Source: an uncultured bacterium (lineage in GTDB: Bacteria > Bacteroidota > Bacteroidia > Bacteroidales > Bacteroidaceae). Taken from it: a stretch of DNA of 38,133 bases. Of this stretch, positions 14,781 to 23,620 are shown piece after piece. The stretch lies in NCBI GenBank assembly GCA_905216095.1, contig CAJMSQ010000022.1:1-38133 (forward strand). Direction: 5' to 3'. The position numbers and the translations under genes were made by a program. Below the pieces are notes generated by a model that saw only the letters and a list, made by a program, of their open reading frames with translations, was not told the origin of the DNA and did no database searches. The number at the start of each line of letters is the position of its first letter. Position 1 is the first letter of the stretch.

Positions 14781-16550
14781 ATGGAAAATGTCTTAGACTT
14801 CGAAGCCGATTACCGCGCCACGGTGGACCATTATCCCAACCGCTGGCCGCGTCCCGTTATCGGAATTACAGGAAACTACGGCCCGGCAGGTTGCGAGCTG
14901 GCCGAAGGATATTGGCGCAGCATCGAACTGGCGGGCGGAATACCCGTAGTGATTCCGCCGACGGACAACCGTAACCTTATCGGAGCGTTGCTCGACCGCA
15001 TCGACGGCCTGCTGCTTTCCGGCGGCGGCGACCTCAATCCTCTCCTTATGGGTGAGGACCCGGTGGCCGCGCTCGGCAGCATCAATCCGAGGCGTGACGC
15101 CACCGAACTGCTCATGGCGCGGCTGGCATACGACCGCAACCTGCCGCTGATGGGCATCTGCCGCGGCATGCAGGTCATCACCGTCGCCCTTGGCGGCCGC
15201 GTTTATCAGGACCTGGATACGTGTATGAAACACGACACGCCGCTTATCAAGCACAGCCAGAACGCTCCGCGGCACACGCCCACGCATCGTGTCGTCGCCG
15301 CGGCCGATTCCATTGTCGGACACCTGCTCGGCGAGACGTTTGCCGTCAATTCGTTCCATCACCAGGGCGTCGCCGACCCCGGACCGCGTCTCCGTGTCAC
15401 CGCACGTGCCGCCGACGGTGTGGCGGAAGCCATAGAGAGCACCGAAATGAAGAGCATCATCGGCGTGCAATGGCATCCCGAATGCTTTGCCCCGGCCGAC
15501 GACCGTTCGATGGCCCCGCTGTTCCGCCACTTTGTGGAGGAAGCCGAGAGTTACCGGCAGGCCAAGGCCGTCCATGCGGACATACTGACGCTCGACTCGC
15601 ATTGCGACACTCCGATGTGCTTTGAACACGGCGCCACGCTCGACTGCCGTCAGGATGATGTGCTGCTCAGCCTGCACCGCATGAGCGAAGGCCGTCTCGA
15701 CGCCGCTGTCCTGGCCGCCTATCTGCCGCAGGGCGGACGCTCGCCCGAGGAACTGGCCGAAGCCACCCGCAAGGCGGACCAAATCATAGCCGACATCAAG
15801 CAGGAAATCAGGCGCTGCCACAACGCGAACTTAGTCTTCACGCCGAAATCGCTGTTCCTCACCAAGGCGGCCGGACGGAAATCTTTCCTTATCGGCATCG
15901 AGAACGGATATGCCATAGGGCGCGACCTGAGCAACATAGAGCGTTACCGCCGCGAGGGCGTGGTCTACATGACGCTCTGCCACAACGGCGACAACGACAT
16001 CTGCGACTCGGCGGTGCGGTCGGCCCGCGAGCACGGCGGACTGAGCGACTTCGGGCGCCAGGTGGTGGCCGAGATGAACCGCACGGGCGTGATGATCGAC
16101 CTGTCGCACGCTTCGGAAGACACCTTCTACGACGTGCTTTCGCTCAGCAGCCAGCCGGTCATCTGTTCCCACTCGTCGTCGCGCGCGCTCTGCAATCATC
16201 CGCGCAACCTCACCGACGACCAGTTGCGCGCACTGGCGGCTGCGGAAGGCGTGGCGCAGTGTACGTTCTACAAAGGTTTCCTGCGCACGGACGGACAAGC
16301 CACCATCGACGACGCGGTGAGCCACATCATGCACTTCATCGACGTGGCCGGCATCGACCACGTGGGCATCGGTTCCGACTTCGACGGCGATGGCGGTGTG
16401 CCGGGACTGGCATCGGCCTCCGACTACCTGCTGCTGACGCGGCGTCTCATGGCCGAAGGACTCACCGTGAAGCAGCTGCGCAAACTGTGGGGCGGCAATT
16501 TCACGCGGGTCATGAGCCAAGTGCAGTACAACGGCTACATCAAGTTCTGA
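14781..16550 (+). CDS. Fusion of PuuD-like gamma-glutamyl hydrolase (C26) and M19 dipeptidase
   Basis: 589 residues, no signal peptide, so cytoplasmic. Residues about 22-255 are a class I glutamine-amidotransferase-like hydrolase of the gamma-glutamyl-GABA hydrolase type. Cys127 in GICRGMQ is the nucleophile; His232 and Glu234 in WHPE complete the triad. Residues about 265-589 are a renal-dipeptidase-like M19 enzyme with metal or catalytic residues His274/Asp276 (DSHCDTP), Glu374 (IGIENG), His443 (DLSHAS), His464 (CSHSS) and Asp533 (GSDFDGDG). Both active sites look intact. One chain could first remove a gamma-glutamyl group and then split the released dipeptide, as needed for glutathione-like or gamma-glutamyl peptides. 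That coupling is an inference. The glutaminyl cyclase gene follows 35 bp downstream. Confidence 0.9.
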   Translation: MENVLDFEADYRATVDHYPNRWPRPVIGITGNYGPAGCELAEGYWRSIELAGGIPVVIPPTDNRNLIGALLDRIDGLLLSGGGDLNPLLMGEDPVAALGSINPRRDATELLMARLAYDRNLPLMGICRGMQVITVALGGRVYQDLDTCMKHDTPLIKHSQNAPRHTPTHRVVAAADSIVGHLLGETFAVNSFHHQGVADPGPRLRVTARAADGVAEAIESTEMKSIIGVQWHPECFAPADDRSMAPLFRHFVEEAESYRQAKAVHADILTLDSHCDTPMCFEHGATLDCRQDDVLLSLHRMSEGRLDAAVLAAYLPQGGRSPEELAEATRKADQIIADIKQEIRRCHNANLVFTPKSLFLTKAAGRKSFLIGIENGYAIGRDLSNIERYRREGVVYMTLCHNGDNDICDSAVRSAREHGGLSDFGRQVVAEMNRTGVMIDLSHASEDTFYDVLSLSSQPVICSHSSSRALCNHPRNLTDDQLRALAAAEGVAQCTFYKGFLRTDGQATIDDAVSHIMHFIDVAGIDHVGIGSDFDGDGGVPGLASASDYLLLTRRLMAEGLTVKQLRKLWGGNFTRVMSQVQYNGYIKF

Positions 16551-16585
16551 CAAAGCCTTTTCCGAACAACAAGACACGACATCAC

Positions 16586-17590
16586 ATGAAACGCATCATT
16601 CCATTTGCAACCCTTATCGGATTCTCGCTTTGCCTGTCCGTCGTGACGGGCTGCGGGAAGACGGCGAAACCTGCCGGCGAGGCGCCGGCCGAGAGCGTAG
16701 AGCTGACGCCCGTGACCTTCAGTGCCGATTCGGCCATGGCCTATCTGCGGGCGCAGTGCGACTTCGGGCCGCGTGTGCCCGACAGCGAGGCGCACCGCCG
16801 TTGCGGGGACTACATCGCCGCAAAATTCCGCGCCTTCGGGCTTGACGTGAAGGAACAGCGCACCACCGTGACGGGGTGGGACGGCGCGCGGCTGGGCTGC
16901 CGCAACATCATAGCCTCCTACCGCCCCGAAGCGGAAGAGCGCATAGTCATCGCCGCCCATTGGGACAGCCGTCCGTGGGCCGATGCCGACCCCGACAGTG
17001 CCAATCACCGTAAACCCGTGCCCGCGGCCAACGACGGCGCGAGCGGTGTGGCCGTCATGCTCGAGACGGCACGCCGGCTGGCCGAACTGAAGCCCGCCGT
17101 CGGCGTGGACTTTGTCTGCTTCGACGTGGAGGACCGTGGCGCACCCTACTGGGGTGAGGCGCCTGCCGACGGCAGTGACTGGTGTCTCGGTTCGCAGCAT
17201 TGGGCCCGCGAGGCCGCAGCCGCAGGTTACAAGGCCCGTTACGGCATCCTGCTCGACATGGTGGGCGGCCGCGATGCCCGCTTCTGCTACGAAGGATACT
17301 CCATGCGCCACGCCGAGGCCGTCATGCGCCGGCTGTGGGATACGGCAGCCGCCGTCGGCGGTGACGGTGTTTTCCTGAAACAGGACGGCAGCTGGGCCAC
17401 CGACGACCATGTCCCGATGAACCAGGTGGCGGGCATTCCCACCGTAGACATCATCCCCTACGTGGCCGGTGACGGCAGCGCGTTCGGCAGTACGTGGCAT
17501 ACGGTTTCGGACACGCCCGAAAACATCTCGCCCGAGACGTTGCGCATCGTCGGACAGACGTTGCTGCAGATGATTTCGGAAGAAATGTGA
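16586..17590 (+). CDS. Glutaminyl-peptide cyclotransferase (M28-fold lipoprotein)
   Basis: 334 residues from ATG 16586, which begins a lipoprotein signal (MKRIIPFATLIGFSLCLSVVTGC, Cys23). The fold is M28 zinc peptidase: AHWDSRPWAD (124-133), ANDGASG with Asp150, FDVED with Glu182, and STWHTVSDTPEN with His305. The LGSQHWA segment and single-zinc ligand set Asp/Glu/His are typical of glutaminyl cyclases rather than dinuclear aminopeptidases. The enzyme turns N-terminal Gln of exported proteins into pyroglutamate in the periplasm. In Bacteroidota many signal peptidase I substrates have Gln at +1, and six proteins in this window do. Probably in one transcript with the upstream fusion gene. Confidence 0.88.
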   Translation: MKRIIPFATLIGFSLCLSVVTGCGKTAKPAGEAPAESVELTPVTFSADSAMAYLRAQCDFGPRVPDSEAHRRCGDYIAAKFRAFGLDVKEQRTTVTGWDGARLGCRNIIASYRPEAEERIVIAAHWDSRPWADADPDSANHRKPVPAANDGASGVAVMLETARRLAELKPAVGVDFVCFDVEDRGAPYWGEAPADGSDWCLGSQHWAREAAAAGYKARYGILLDMVGGRDARFCYEGYSMRHAEAVMRRLWDTAAAVGGDGVFLKQDGSWATDDHVPMNQVAGIPTVDIIPYVAGDGSAFGSTWHTVSDTPENISPETLRIVGQTLLQMISEEM

Positions 17591-17701
17591 CGTTTCCTTT
17601 TTCAAAAAAATACAATAACCCATGCGGCGCGACACGTCGCCGCGACCGGAAAACACGGCCCGCACACCCGTGAGGCGACGGGCCGGCAACACGAAAACAA
17701 C

Positions 17702-18136
17702 ATGACCATCAACGAACAACAAGACGAGATTATAGAAGAATTTACCCAGCTCGACGACTGGATGGACCGCTACCAGCTGCTCATAGACCTGGGCGAGGAA
17801 ACCGCACCCCTGCCCGACGGCGACAAGACCGAGCAGAACCTGATAGACGGATGCCAGAGCCGCGTGTGGCTCGTGTGCGAGGAGCGCGACGGCCGCCTGC
17901 TGTTCCGTGCCGAGAGCGACGCCCTCATCGTCAAGGGCCTTGTGGCCCTGCTGCTGCAGGTGGTGAGCGACCGCACGCCTCAGGAAATTCTCGACGCGGA
18001 GCTGTATTTCATCGACAGCATAGGACTTACGGAGCACTTGTCGCCGACGCGCTCGAACGGCCTGCTGGCCATGATCAAGCAGGTGCGCATGTATGCACTG
18101 GCCTACCGCACCAAAATGGAGGCGGAAGGCAGATAA
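17702..18136 (+). CDS. sufE: SufE-family sulfur acceptor
   Basis: 144 residues. The motif LIDGCQSRVWL carries the sulfur-accepting Cys51; VKGLVALLLQVVSDRTPQEIL and GLTEHLSPTRSNGLLAMI are family hallmarks. SufE takes persulfide sulfur from the cysteine desulfurase SufS and stimulates Fe-S cluster assembly in the cytoplasm. No other suf gene is in the window. A 111-bp GC-rich gap with the inverted blocks GGCCCG/CGGGCC separates it from the cyclase gene. Array D begins 49 bp past its stop. Confidence 0.92.
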   Translation: MTINEQQDEIIEEFTQLDDWMDRYQLLIDLGEETAPLPDGDKTEQNLIDGCQSRVWLVCEERDGRLLFRAESDALIVKGLVALLLQVVSDRTPQEILDAELYFIDSIGLTEHLSPTRSNGLLAMIKQVRMYALAYRTKMEAEGR

Positions 18137-18185
18137 TCCCCGCCATACTGCTGCCGTTTTTCCGGGCCTGCGGAGCAAGGAAAAA

Positions 18186-18262
18186 CTACATGGCTTGTAG
18201 AAAAAACTACATGGCACATAGGAGAAACTACATGGCTTGTAGTTCGAACTACAAGCCATGTA
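18186..18262. repeat. 21-bp-period palindromic repeat array D (4 units, weak fifth)
   Basis: Cores start at 18186, 18207, 18228 and 18249: CTACATGGCTTGTA, CTACATGGCACATA, CTACATGGCTTGTA and CTACAAGCCATGTA, with 7-bp spacers. A degenerate fifth core may lie at 18270. Units 3 and 4 form a perfect 34-bp palindrome (arms 18229-18245 and 18246-18262). The array sits between the sufE stop and a bidirectional terminator. Confidence 0.85.
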
Positions 18263-18292
18263 AGAAACGGTAGGTCTAATGTATTGAAAACT

Positions 18293-18324
18293 AAGCCCCT
18301 TCCGGACCTTTCCGGAAGGGGCTT
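18293..18324. terminator. Bidirectional terminator between sufE and the C10 peptidase operon
   Basis: AAGCCCCTTCCGG (18293-18305) pairs perfectly with CCGGAAGGGGCTT (18312-18324) around a 6-nt loop. Short T-containing runs lie on both sides. It lies between convergent genes. Confidence 0.75.
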
Positions 18325-18385
18325 CTGTGTTGCATGTCCGCCGTGTGGTGTCCGCCGGATGTCCGTTCGCGTTTTCCGGTTGTCC

Positions 18386-18568
18386 TTACAGGTGTGAGCC
18401 GCCGCCGGACCATGGCGTGTCGCCCCATTCGCCGTCCTTCCTGTTGGCCTGTGGTTCGGCGTCGGTGCCGGTGTCGTTGATGGGATACCGGTTCCCGCCC
18501 GATGTGGCCATCATCCGCTCCATGCGGAGTTCGAGCGCCCGCGTGGCGGGTCTGTCGTATTGCTTCAT
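18386..18568 (-). CDS. Small Trp/Gly-rich peptide downstream of the C10 peptidase
   Basis: 60 residues beginning MKQYDRPATRALELRMERMM and ending in NRKDGEWGDTPWSGGGSHL. It starts 25 bp after the peptidase stop on the same strand, so it is probably in the same transcript. The MK-x-Y-x-x-P opening and the basic-Gly-Trp tail are shared with 34090-34272, which also follows a secreted protein gene; the tail is shared with 3-77. No signal peptide, transmembrane segment or Cys is seen. Function unknown; a peptide acting on or with the upstream secreted protein is one possibility. Confidence 0.65.
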   Translation of the reverse strand: MKQYDRPATRALELRMERMMATSGGNRYPINDTGTDAEPQANRKDGEWGDTPWSGGGSHL

Positions 18569-18593
18569 GTCTGTATGGTTGTTGCTGTTTTGC

Positions 18594-21500
18594 TTATTTC
18601 ACAATCACCTTGCGGCCATCCACGATGTAGAAGCCTGCGGGAAGCCCATCGACCGTGTCGCCCACGCGGACGCCGCCGATGGTGTATATCCCCTTGCCGG
18701 CGGTGCGGGGAACGTCTGTTCCGGCTCCGCCGATGCCGGTGGCTTCGCCTTCTCTCAGCACGAAGCCGCGGATGGCGTTAGTCGCTTCCACGGAAAGATA
18801 ACCCCTGCCGTAGATGCCCTCGACGGCCGACCCGTCACCGTCTGTGCCCTGGAAGTAGAATCCCGGCCCGTATTCGGCGTCGTTGGCGAAGATGTAGGAT
18901 TTTGTTCCGGCCTCGGCCGCGATGCGGTCGTAAGTAAGCGCGGGCAGCAGCCGGTTTCCGGCGGCCGCATCTCCCTCCTTATCGGTCAGCATGAGGCGGT
19001 ATTCCGTCCCGGGCGTGCCCTTGAGCATCAGTGCCGTGCGGGCGGGAACGACGGCGCCGGCCGTGTAGCGGTAGGTCACCGTGGCTTCGTCTCCGTCCAC
19101 CGTGACAGTGCCGCCTTTCAGCCCTTCGGGCATGACATAGCTCTGCAGCGCGGCAAAGGTTCCGATGCCGAGCGGACCGGGTATGAGAGGATAATAAGCA
19201 CCGTCCGCCGGGTCGTGGAGAATATTCTCCGTGATGTGATAAGTAACCTCGTCCGTCCAGTCGCTTTCCCTGTTTTCGTCGCCGGCTGCGGGCATGGTTT
19301 TGGCCTTTATCCTGTATTCGCCCGGCGCGGGAAAGCGGTAGGAGGCAGCGTTTCCGGACACCGTCACTTCGTCACCGCCATTGACCGAATAGGCCACGTT
19401 GGTCCCTTCGGCCGAAACGATGTTGAGGCGCCGGCCGATGACGTAACTGCCGGCGGCGAGGTCGAGCGTGGGGGCGGCATGGGGGATGGTGAGCGTGAGC
19501 ACGGCATAATCGTCCGAGCGGTGGGCGGGCCGGACATGGAACGTGGCCCGTCCCGGCCGCAAGGCCTTGACTTCGAGATGGAGTTTGCCCGGTTCGACGG
19601 CCGACACCTTCACCTCGGCCATTGCCGCGGAGGCTTCGTCGGCCGGGGTGACGGCAAATGCCGGATTGACGGCCTCGTGGGCCGGACTGACTGACAGGCT
19701 GACCGTCGCGGACGAGGCCGGGATAACCGTTTCCTTCGACTCGATGGCCTCGACAAGCGCGTAGACCGGGTTATATGAATCGAGCAGGGGCTTGTAGTCG
19801 TCATAGGCTGCGGCGGGTACGTAAAATTCCGTGGAGGCGCTCAGTCCGGGAGCAATGTGATTGCGCAACGAGAACGGAGGCCGGTCGGACCTGAGAATAA
19901 TCTGCCGCAGGGACGGACAGGCCGTGAATGCGTTGGCGCCTATCTTCGCGATGCCGGAAGGCAGGTCGATGACCGACAGGTTTCTGTCCATCATGAACGC
20001 CTCGGGCTCGATGGCGGTCACGGGAATGTCGGTGCCGCCGACATTGACCCGTGCCGGAATGACGACTTCCTCAAGGTCGCGTCTTCCGTCCGTCAGGGTG
20101 GCCGAAGCGCCGCCGCCGTCAGCAGGATAGTAGCCGATGTCATCGACAGACGTTCCTATGCGCATGGGCCATCGTTGCGAAATCTGATTGTATCCTTTGC
20201 GGTAGCAGACTTCATATGTACCGAAGGGGACATCGACCTTGACGGGGTCAAGAGGGAAAAGGGACTGCATGGGTTCGATGGTTCCTTCGAAACAAAGCAG
20301 CGTATGGAGGGCCGATGTGCCCGCCGGACTGTAGAAAGCGAGGCGGAGCGTCATGTTGCGATGCGTCTGCTGCGTGTATATCAGCGGCGTGTGCGGCCAA
20401 GTTGCTCCGCTGAGAAGCATTTGCGGAACGGAGGCGCAGTTGGTCACCTCGATGCCCTCTTCCGGCTCCCATTTCGAGAACGGCGTTCCTTTTTTAATCT
20501 CGATACTGAATTCTCCGTCGGAGAGCGGATTGCCGTCGCCGTCGGTAAAGCGCAGGGAATATGTATCTGCCGGAATAAGCCGGTTCTCAGTGTCGAATAC
20601 GGGTACCGGACAATAGACTATGGTGTTGTTTCCGGCGGCTGTCGTGACACTCTGCGACGTGGACGAGGCGATTTCCGCGCCGTTCCCGTCGAGGAGCGAG
20701 AGGCGGAAGGCGCCTTTGTAGTCCAGGTTGCCGTTATTGACGACATAGAAGCCCACGGAGCCCGAAAAACCTTCGCGCAAGTCGTAACCGGGCACGATGC
20801 CGGCGATGCGGACATCGGTCTTGTCCGATGCTGCCGGATTGTTGCTCGTAATGTATTCCTTGTCGTCGGTTACGGTGAGCCGGACGAAGTGCGGACGACC
20901 GTGGAGCGCATCCGTAATGGTATATTCCCCGCCGTCGGGCCGGAAGGCCGGATATATGCGGTAGCTGCCCGGTGCCAGCGGATGTTGTGAGAAGTCATAG
21001 CTGAAGGCATCGTGACGGAGCGCACTGGAGCCTGTGATGTTCTGGCCCTGCCAGAATGTGGCCGTAGCCACGTTGTTGCCCGCTTCATCCACTATGACGG
21101 CGCCGATGCTGACATTGAAAAGATTGTTTCCGTTGCTCTTGTAATACACGGCATACACGCCGTCGGAAACCATGCTTATGGACCCGTTCATCTCTCCGTA
21201 GACCACGCCCGGATCTGTGCCGGGCGGAACGGCGCAGACCATGTCCTGTGACAGACTGTAGCCTCCTCCGCTGCCGCCTGTGCCTACCTGTGACGGATTG
21301 AGTGCCGTAAGGCGGAAATAACCGTCGGACGTTCCGCCCCATCCCCAGTTTACGTGGAACATGCCGGCCGGCCGGTAGCCGTCTATCACAAATGCGTGGC
21401 CCGATGTCTCACTTGCGCCGCTGTAATAGACGGGCCGCCCGATTTGTAACTGGCGGTACAGCATGTTTTCCCATTGTGCCTGACTGAAGTCTTCGTTTTC

Positions 21501-22328
21501 GTAGATTTTCGTGTACCTCTCGTCAAAACCGAAATGCTCGATAAGCGCCCGGGCCACGTTTGAACTTTGGGCTCCGCTCTCGGACACGCCGTAGTTCATG
21601 CCGACGCCCAGTCCGCAGGCCAGCATCAGGCGTCCCACTCCGTCGATTGATTCCTGGGACGCGGCGGACGGATAACGGTCGAACATATTGTCGAAGTCGA
21701 AAGTGGCGTTCGCATAGTCGAACTCCACTCTTCCGCCGGAGGAATTGACGCTTCCGGTATAGCGGTGGCCTTTTCCGTCGTAATAGCCTATGGCGCGGAC
21801 CACCTGAGCCATGGCTGTGGCTACGCATCCCGTGACGCAGGTGCGTCCGTCAATGACCGGGCAATAAATGTTATAGGGATAGGTCTGGTTCCATTGCGTG
21901 GTCATCAGCGGAGGTATCTCGTCCCACCGGTTATAATAGTCCGCCAGTCCGGCATCCGGTTCTTCGGAGGTAGAGAATGAGCGGATTTGCGCATCGTATG
22001 CCGAGAGCATCGATTGTGCCGCAGGCGCCAGATTGTCCATGACGAATGTGCCGGCATCTACGTCGGCCAGAACGGGATATATCTCGTCGTCGCCTGAAAC
22101 TATGATATAGCCGCCGGTGCTTCGGTTGAAGACATGATAGGAACCTGCGGGTGTCGAATAGGCCAGGCTGTATGTAGCCCGGACGGACGGGCTGCGCCGC
22201 ATGTCGGTCGCCGATTGTCCGGACCGCAGGGCGCGGTCGAGTGCCGCCCGGGCAGGGATATTCCGCCCGGACACATGGATGGTCGCTGTCAGCATGATGA
22301 CCGACAACAGTAAGATAGGATTGCGCAT
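18594..22328 (-). CDS. Secreted C10 (streptopain-like) cysteine peptidase, multidomain
   Basis: 1244 residues from ATG 22328, which starts a signal peptide (MRNPILLLSVIMLTATIHVSG); the frame extends further upstream but those codons precede the signal and cover a terminator. An inhibitory prodomain (about 23-135; YHVFNRSTGGYIIVSGDDEIYPVLA) precedes the catalytic domain: Cys168 in VTGCVATAMAQV, His311 in SGHAFVIDGY and the NWGWGG loop (327-332). Next come beta-sandwich domains, a short BspA-type leucine-rich stretch (about 800-860; AIEPEAFMMDRNLSVIDLP), more beta domains and a sorting-like tail ending GFYIVDGRKVIVK. Likely exported and activated by removal of the prodomain. Relatives include streptopain and the Bacteroides fragilis Bfp proteases. 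Followed by a small peptide gene. Confidence 0.88.
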   Translation of the reverse strand: MRNPILLLSVIMLTATIHVSGRNIPARAALDRALRSGQSATDMRRSPSVRATYSLAYSTPAGSYHVFNRSTGGYIIVSGDDEIYPVLADVDAGTFVMDNLAPAAQSMLSAYDAQIRSFSTSEEPDAGLADYYNRWDEIPPLMTTQWNQTYPYNIYCPVIDGRTCVTGCVATAMAQVVRAIGYYDGKGHRYTGSVNSSGGRVEFDYANATFDFDNMFDRYPSAASQESIDGVGRLMLACGLGVGMNYGVSESGAQSSNVARALIEHFGFDERYTKIYENEDFSQAQWENMLYRQLQIGRPVYYSGASETSGHAFVIDGYRPAGMFHVNWGWGGTSDGYFRLTALNPSQVGTGGSGGGYSLSQDMVCAVPPGTDPGVVYGEMNGSISMVSDGVYAVYYKSNGNNLFNVSIGAVIVDEAGNNVATATFWQGQNITGSSALRHDAFSYDFSQHPLAPGSYRIYPAFRPDGGEYTITDALHGRPHFVRLTVTDDKEYITSNNPAASDKTDVRIAGIVPGYDLREGFSGSVGFYVVNNGNLDYKGAFRLSLLDGNGAEIASSTSQSVTTAAGNNTIVYCPVPVFDTENRLIPADTYSLRFTDGDGNPLSDGEFSIEIKKGTPFSKWEPEEGIEVTNCASVPQMLLSGATWPHTPLIYTQQTHRNMTLRLAFYSPAGTSALHTLLCFEGTIEPMQSLFPLDPVKVDVPFGTYEVCYRKGYNQISQRWPMRIGTSVDDIGYYPADGGGASATLTDGRRDLEEVVIPARVNVGGTDIPVTAIEPEAFMMDRNLSVIDLPSGIAKIGANAFTACPSLRQIILRSDRPPFSLRNHIAPGLSASTEFYVPAAAYDDYKPLLDSYNPVYALVEAIESKETVIPASSATVSLSVSPAHEAVNPAFAVTPADEASAAMAEVKVSAVEPGKLHLEVKALRPGRATFHVRPAHRSDDYAVLTLTIPHAAPTLDLAAGSYVIGRRLNIVSAEGTNVAYSVNGGDEVTVSGNAASYRFPAPGEYRIKAKTMPAAGDENRESDWTDEVTYHITENILHDPADGAYYPLIPGPLGIGTFAALQSYVMPEGLKGGTVTVDGDEATVTYRYTAGAVVPARTALMLKGTPGTEYRLMLTDKEGDAAAGNRLLPALTYDRIAAEAGTKSYIFANDAEYGPGFYFQGTDGDGSAVEGIYGRGYLSVEATNAIRGFVLREGEATGIGGAGTDVPRTAGKGIYTIGGVRVGDTVDGLPAGFYIVDGRKVIVK

Positions 22329-22359
22329 GGGGATGTCGTGTGAAGATGGAAGGATAATA

Positions 22360-22395
22360 ATACAGCCGGTTGTCATGACAGGCAACCGGCTGTAT
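22360..22395 (-). terminator. Terminator hairpin between mdh and the C10 peptidase gene
   Basis: ATACAGCCGGTTG (22360-22372) pairs perfectly with CAACCGGCTGTAT (22383-22395), followed on the minus strand by TATTATTATCC. It ends the mdh transcript, but lies only 31 bp before the peptidase start. Confidence 0.75.
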
Positions 22396-22420
22396 GGTTG
22401 TAGGACGGATGTGTCCGGCC

Positions 22421-23416
22421 TTATTTCAGGTTCGGGTTGATGTCGCCCCACTTGCTGATTTCGGGCACGATGTTGAGCGTAACGAGCTCATCGCGCATCT
22501 TGCACAGGTGGGCGTAGCTGGCATCGAGCTTCTTCATTTCGTCTTCCGTGCCGACAGGCATCGTGTAGTGGCTTCCCGTGGCGTCGAGCGTCGTGGGCAT
22601 GGCCATCATGATGTGGCTGTATTTCTCGTTGTTCACGAAAGTTCCTACGGGGAAGCGGAAAGCCTCGCCGCCCATGGCGCTGCGAATCATTTCCACGCTT
22701 AGGTAAGCCGGGCTCTGGAAGGAACTGCGACGGCGCAGCTCGATAATCTTGGCGCCGCCCTGGGTCACGTCTTTCTTCATCTGCTCCCATTCGGCTTCAG
22801 GGAACTCATCGGTGCCGATAATGTCGTTCAAGGCGCGTCCGGCTACCTTTACGGCGCTGCCGAATACGGCCATCTGCTCACCGTGTCCGCCGTAGGTGGC
22901 GCAGCCCGTGATGTCGCTCTGCATCACGCCGAACTTCTTGGCGAGCGCGCTCTGCAAACGAGTGGTGTCGAGGGCGGCCAGCGTGGTTACCTGCGAGGGT
23001 TTCAGACCGGAATAGAGCAAAGTCACGAGTCCCGTGAGGTCGGCGGGGTTGAAGATGATGACCACGTGCTTCACGTCGGGGCAATAAGTCTTGATGTCCT
23101 TTCCGAGCTGTTCGGCAATCTCGCAATTTCCCTTCAGCAGGTCTTCGCGCGTCATTCCCTCCTTGCGGGGCGCTCCTCCCGAGGAGATGATGTATTTGGC
23201 ATCCTTGAAAGCCTCGGCTACGTCGGTGGTAGCGGTGATGTTCACGTTTCCGAAACCGCTTTGGCGCATTTCCTCGGCCACGCCTTCGGGCGAGAACACG
23301 TCGTAGAGGCAGATGTTGGAGGTCAGGCCCATCATGAGGGCGCTCTGAACCATGTTGGAACCGATCATGCCGGCTGCGCCGACGATGACAAGCTTGTCGT
23401 TAGTTAAAAAAGCCAT
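22421..23416 (-). CDS. mdh: Malate dehydrogenase
   Basis: 331 residues. A Rossmann GAAGMIGS loop (13-20), the mobile substrate loop APRKEGMTRED (Arg84 and Arg90), NPAD (123-126), Arg153 and catalytic His178 in YGGHGEQM are all present. The enzyme interconverts malate and oxaloacetate with NAD in the cytoplasm, here probably in the reductive branch towards fumarate and succinate used by anaerobic Bacteroidales. Single gene with its own terminator (22360-22395). Confidence 0.93.
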   Translation of the reverse strand: MAFLTNDKLVIVGAAGMIGSNMVQSALMMGLTSNICLYDVFSPEGVAEEMRQSGFGNVNITATTDVAEAFKDAKYIISSGGAPRKEGMTREDLLKGNCEIAEQLGKDIKTYCPDVKHVVIIFNPADLTGLVTLLYSGLKPSQVTTLAALDTTRLQSALAKKFGVMQSDITGCATYGGHGEQMAVFGSAVKVAGRALNDIIGTDEFPEAEWEQMKKDVTQGGAKIIELRRRSSFQSPAYLSVEMIRSAMGGEAFRFPVGTFVNNEKYSHIMMAMPTTLDATGSHYTMPVGTEDEMKKLDASYAHLCKMRDELVTLNIVPEISKWGDINPNLK

Positions 23417-23501
23417 AGTAGTATGTATTTATAGTGTTTTGTTGTTTCGTTTGTCCCCTTGCCTGTCTGCCGGGGCAGCGCATCGGGGCAGCTAACATCC
23501 G

Positions 23502-23509
23502 CAAAATTA
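23502..23509 (-). promoter_or_regulatory. Possible -7 box of mdh
   Basis: On the minus strand TAATTTTG fits TAnnTTTG, 85 bp before the mdh start. No -33 element is visible, and the hairpin at 23517-23541 occupies the upstream DNA. Confidence 0.35.
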
Positions 23510-23516
23510 CGAAAAT

Positions 23517-23541
23517 CCGCCGTGCGGGGGATGCACGGCGG
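23517..23541 (-). terminator. Terminator of the TPR-CHAT gene
   Basis: CCGCCGTGC and GCACGGCGG are perfect 9-bp arms around a 7-nt loop. The minus-strand side continues ATTTTCG and the plus-strand side ACGTTTTTT. It lies 80 bp past the stop of the TPR-CHAT gene. Confidence 0.7.
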
Positions 23542-23620
23542 ACGTTTTTTCTCTTAAATAAGCTAAAACTTGCGGCGAGGCCTGTCTTTCCGGCGGCTGC
23601 CGGGCATGTGTGCGGTCGTG

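Noticed and set aside
18190..18273. Short ORFs reading the repeat arrays as heptapeptides (NYMACRK-like)
   Set aside because: A 21-bp period keeps a frame open automatically and the near-palindromic core gives similar peptides on both strands. Changes between units are not synonymous, so there is no sign of selection for a protein.
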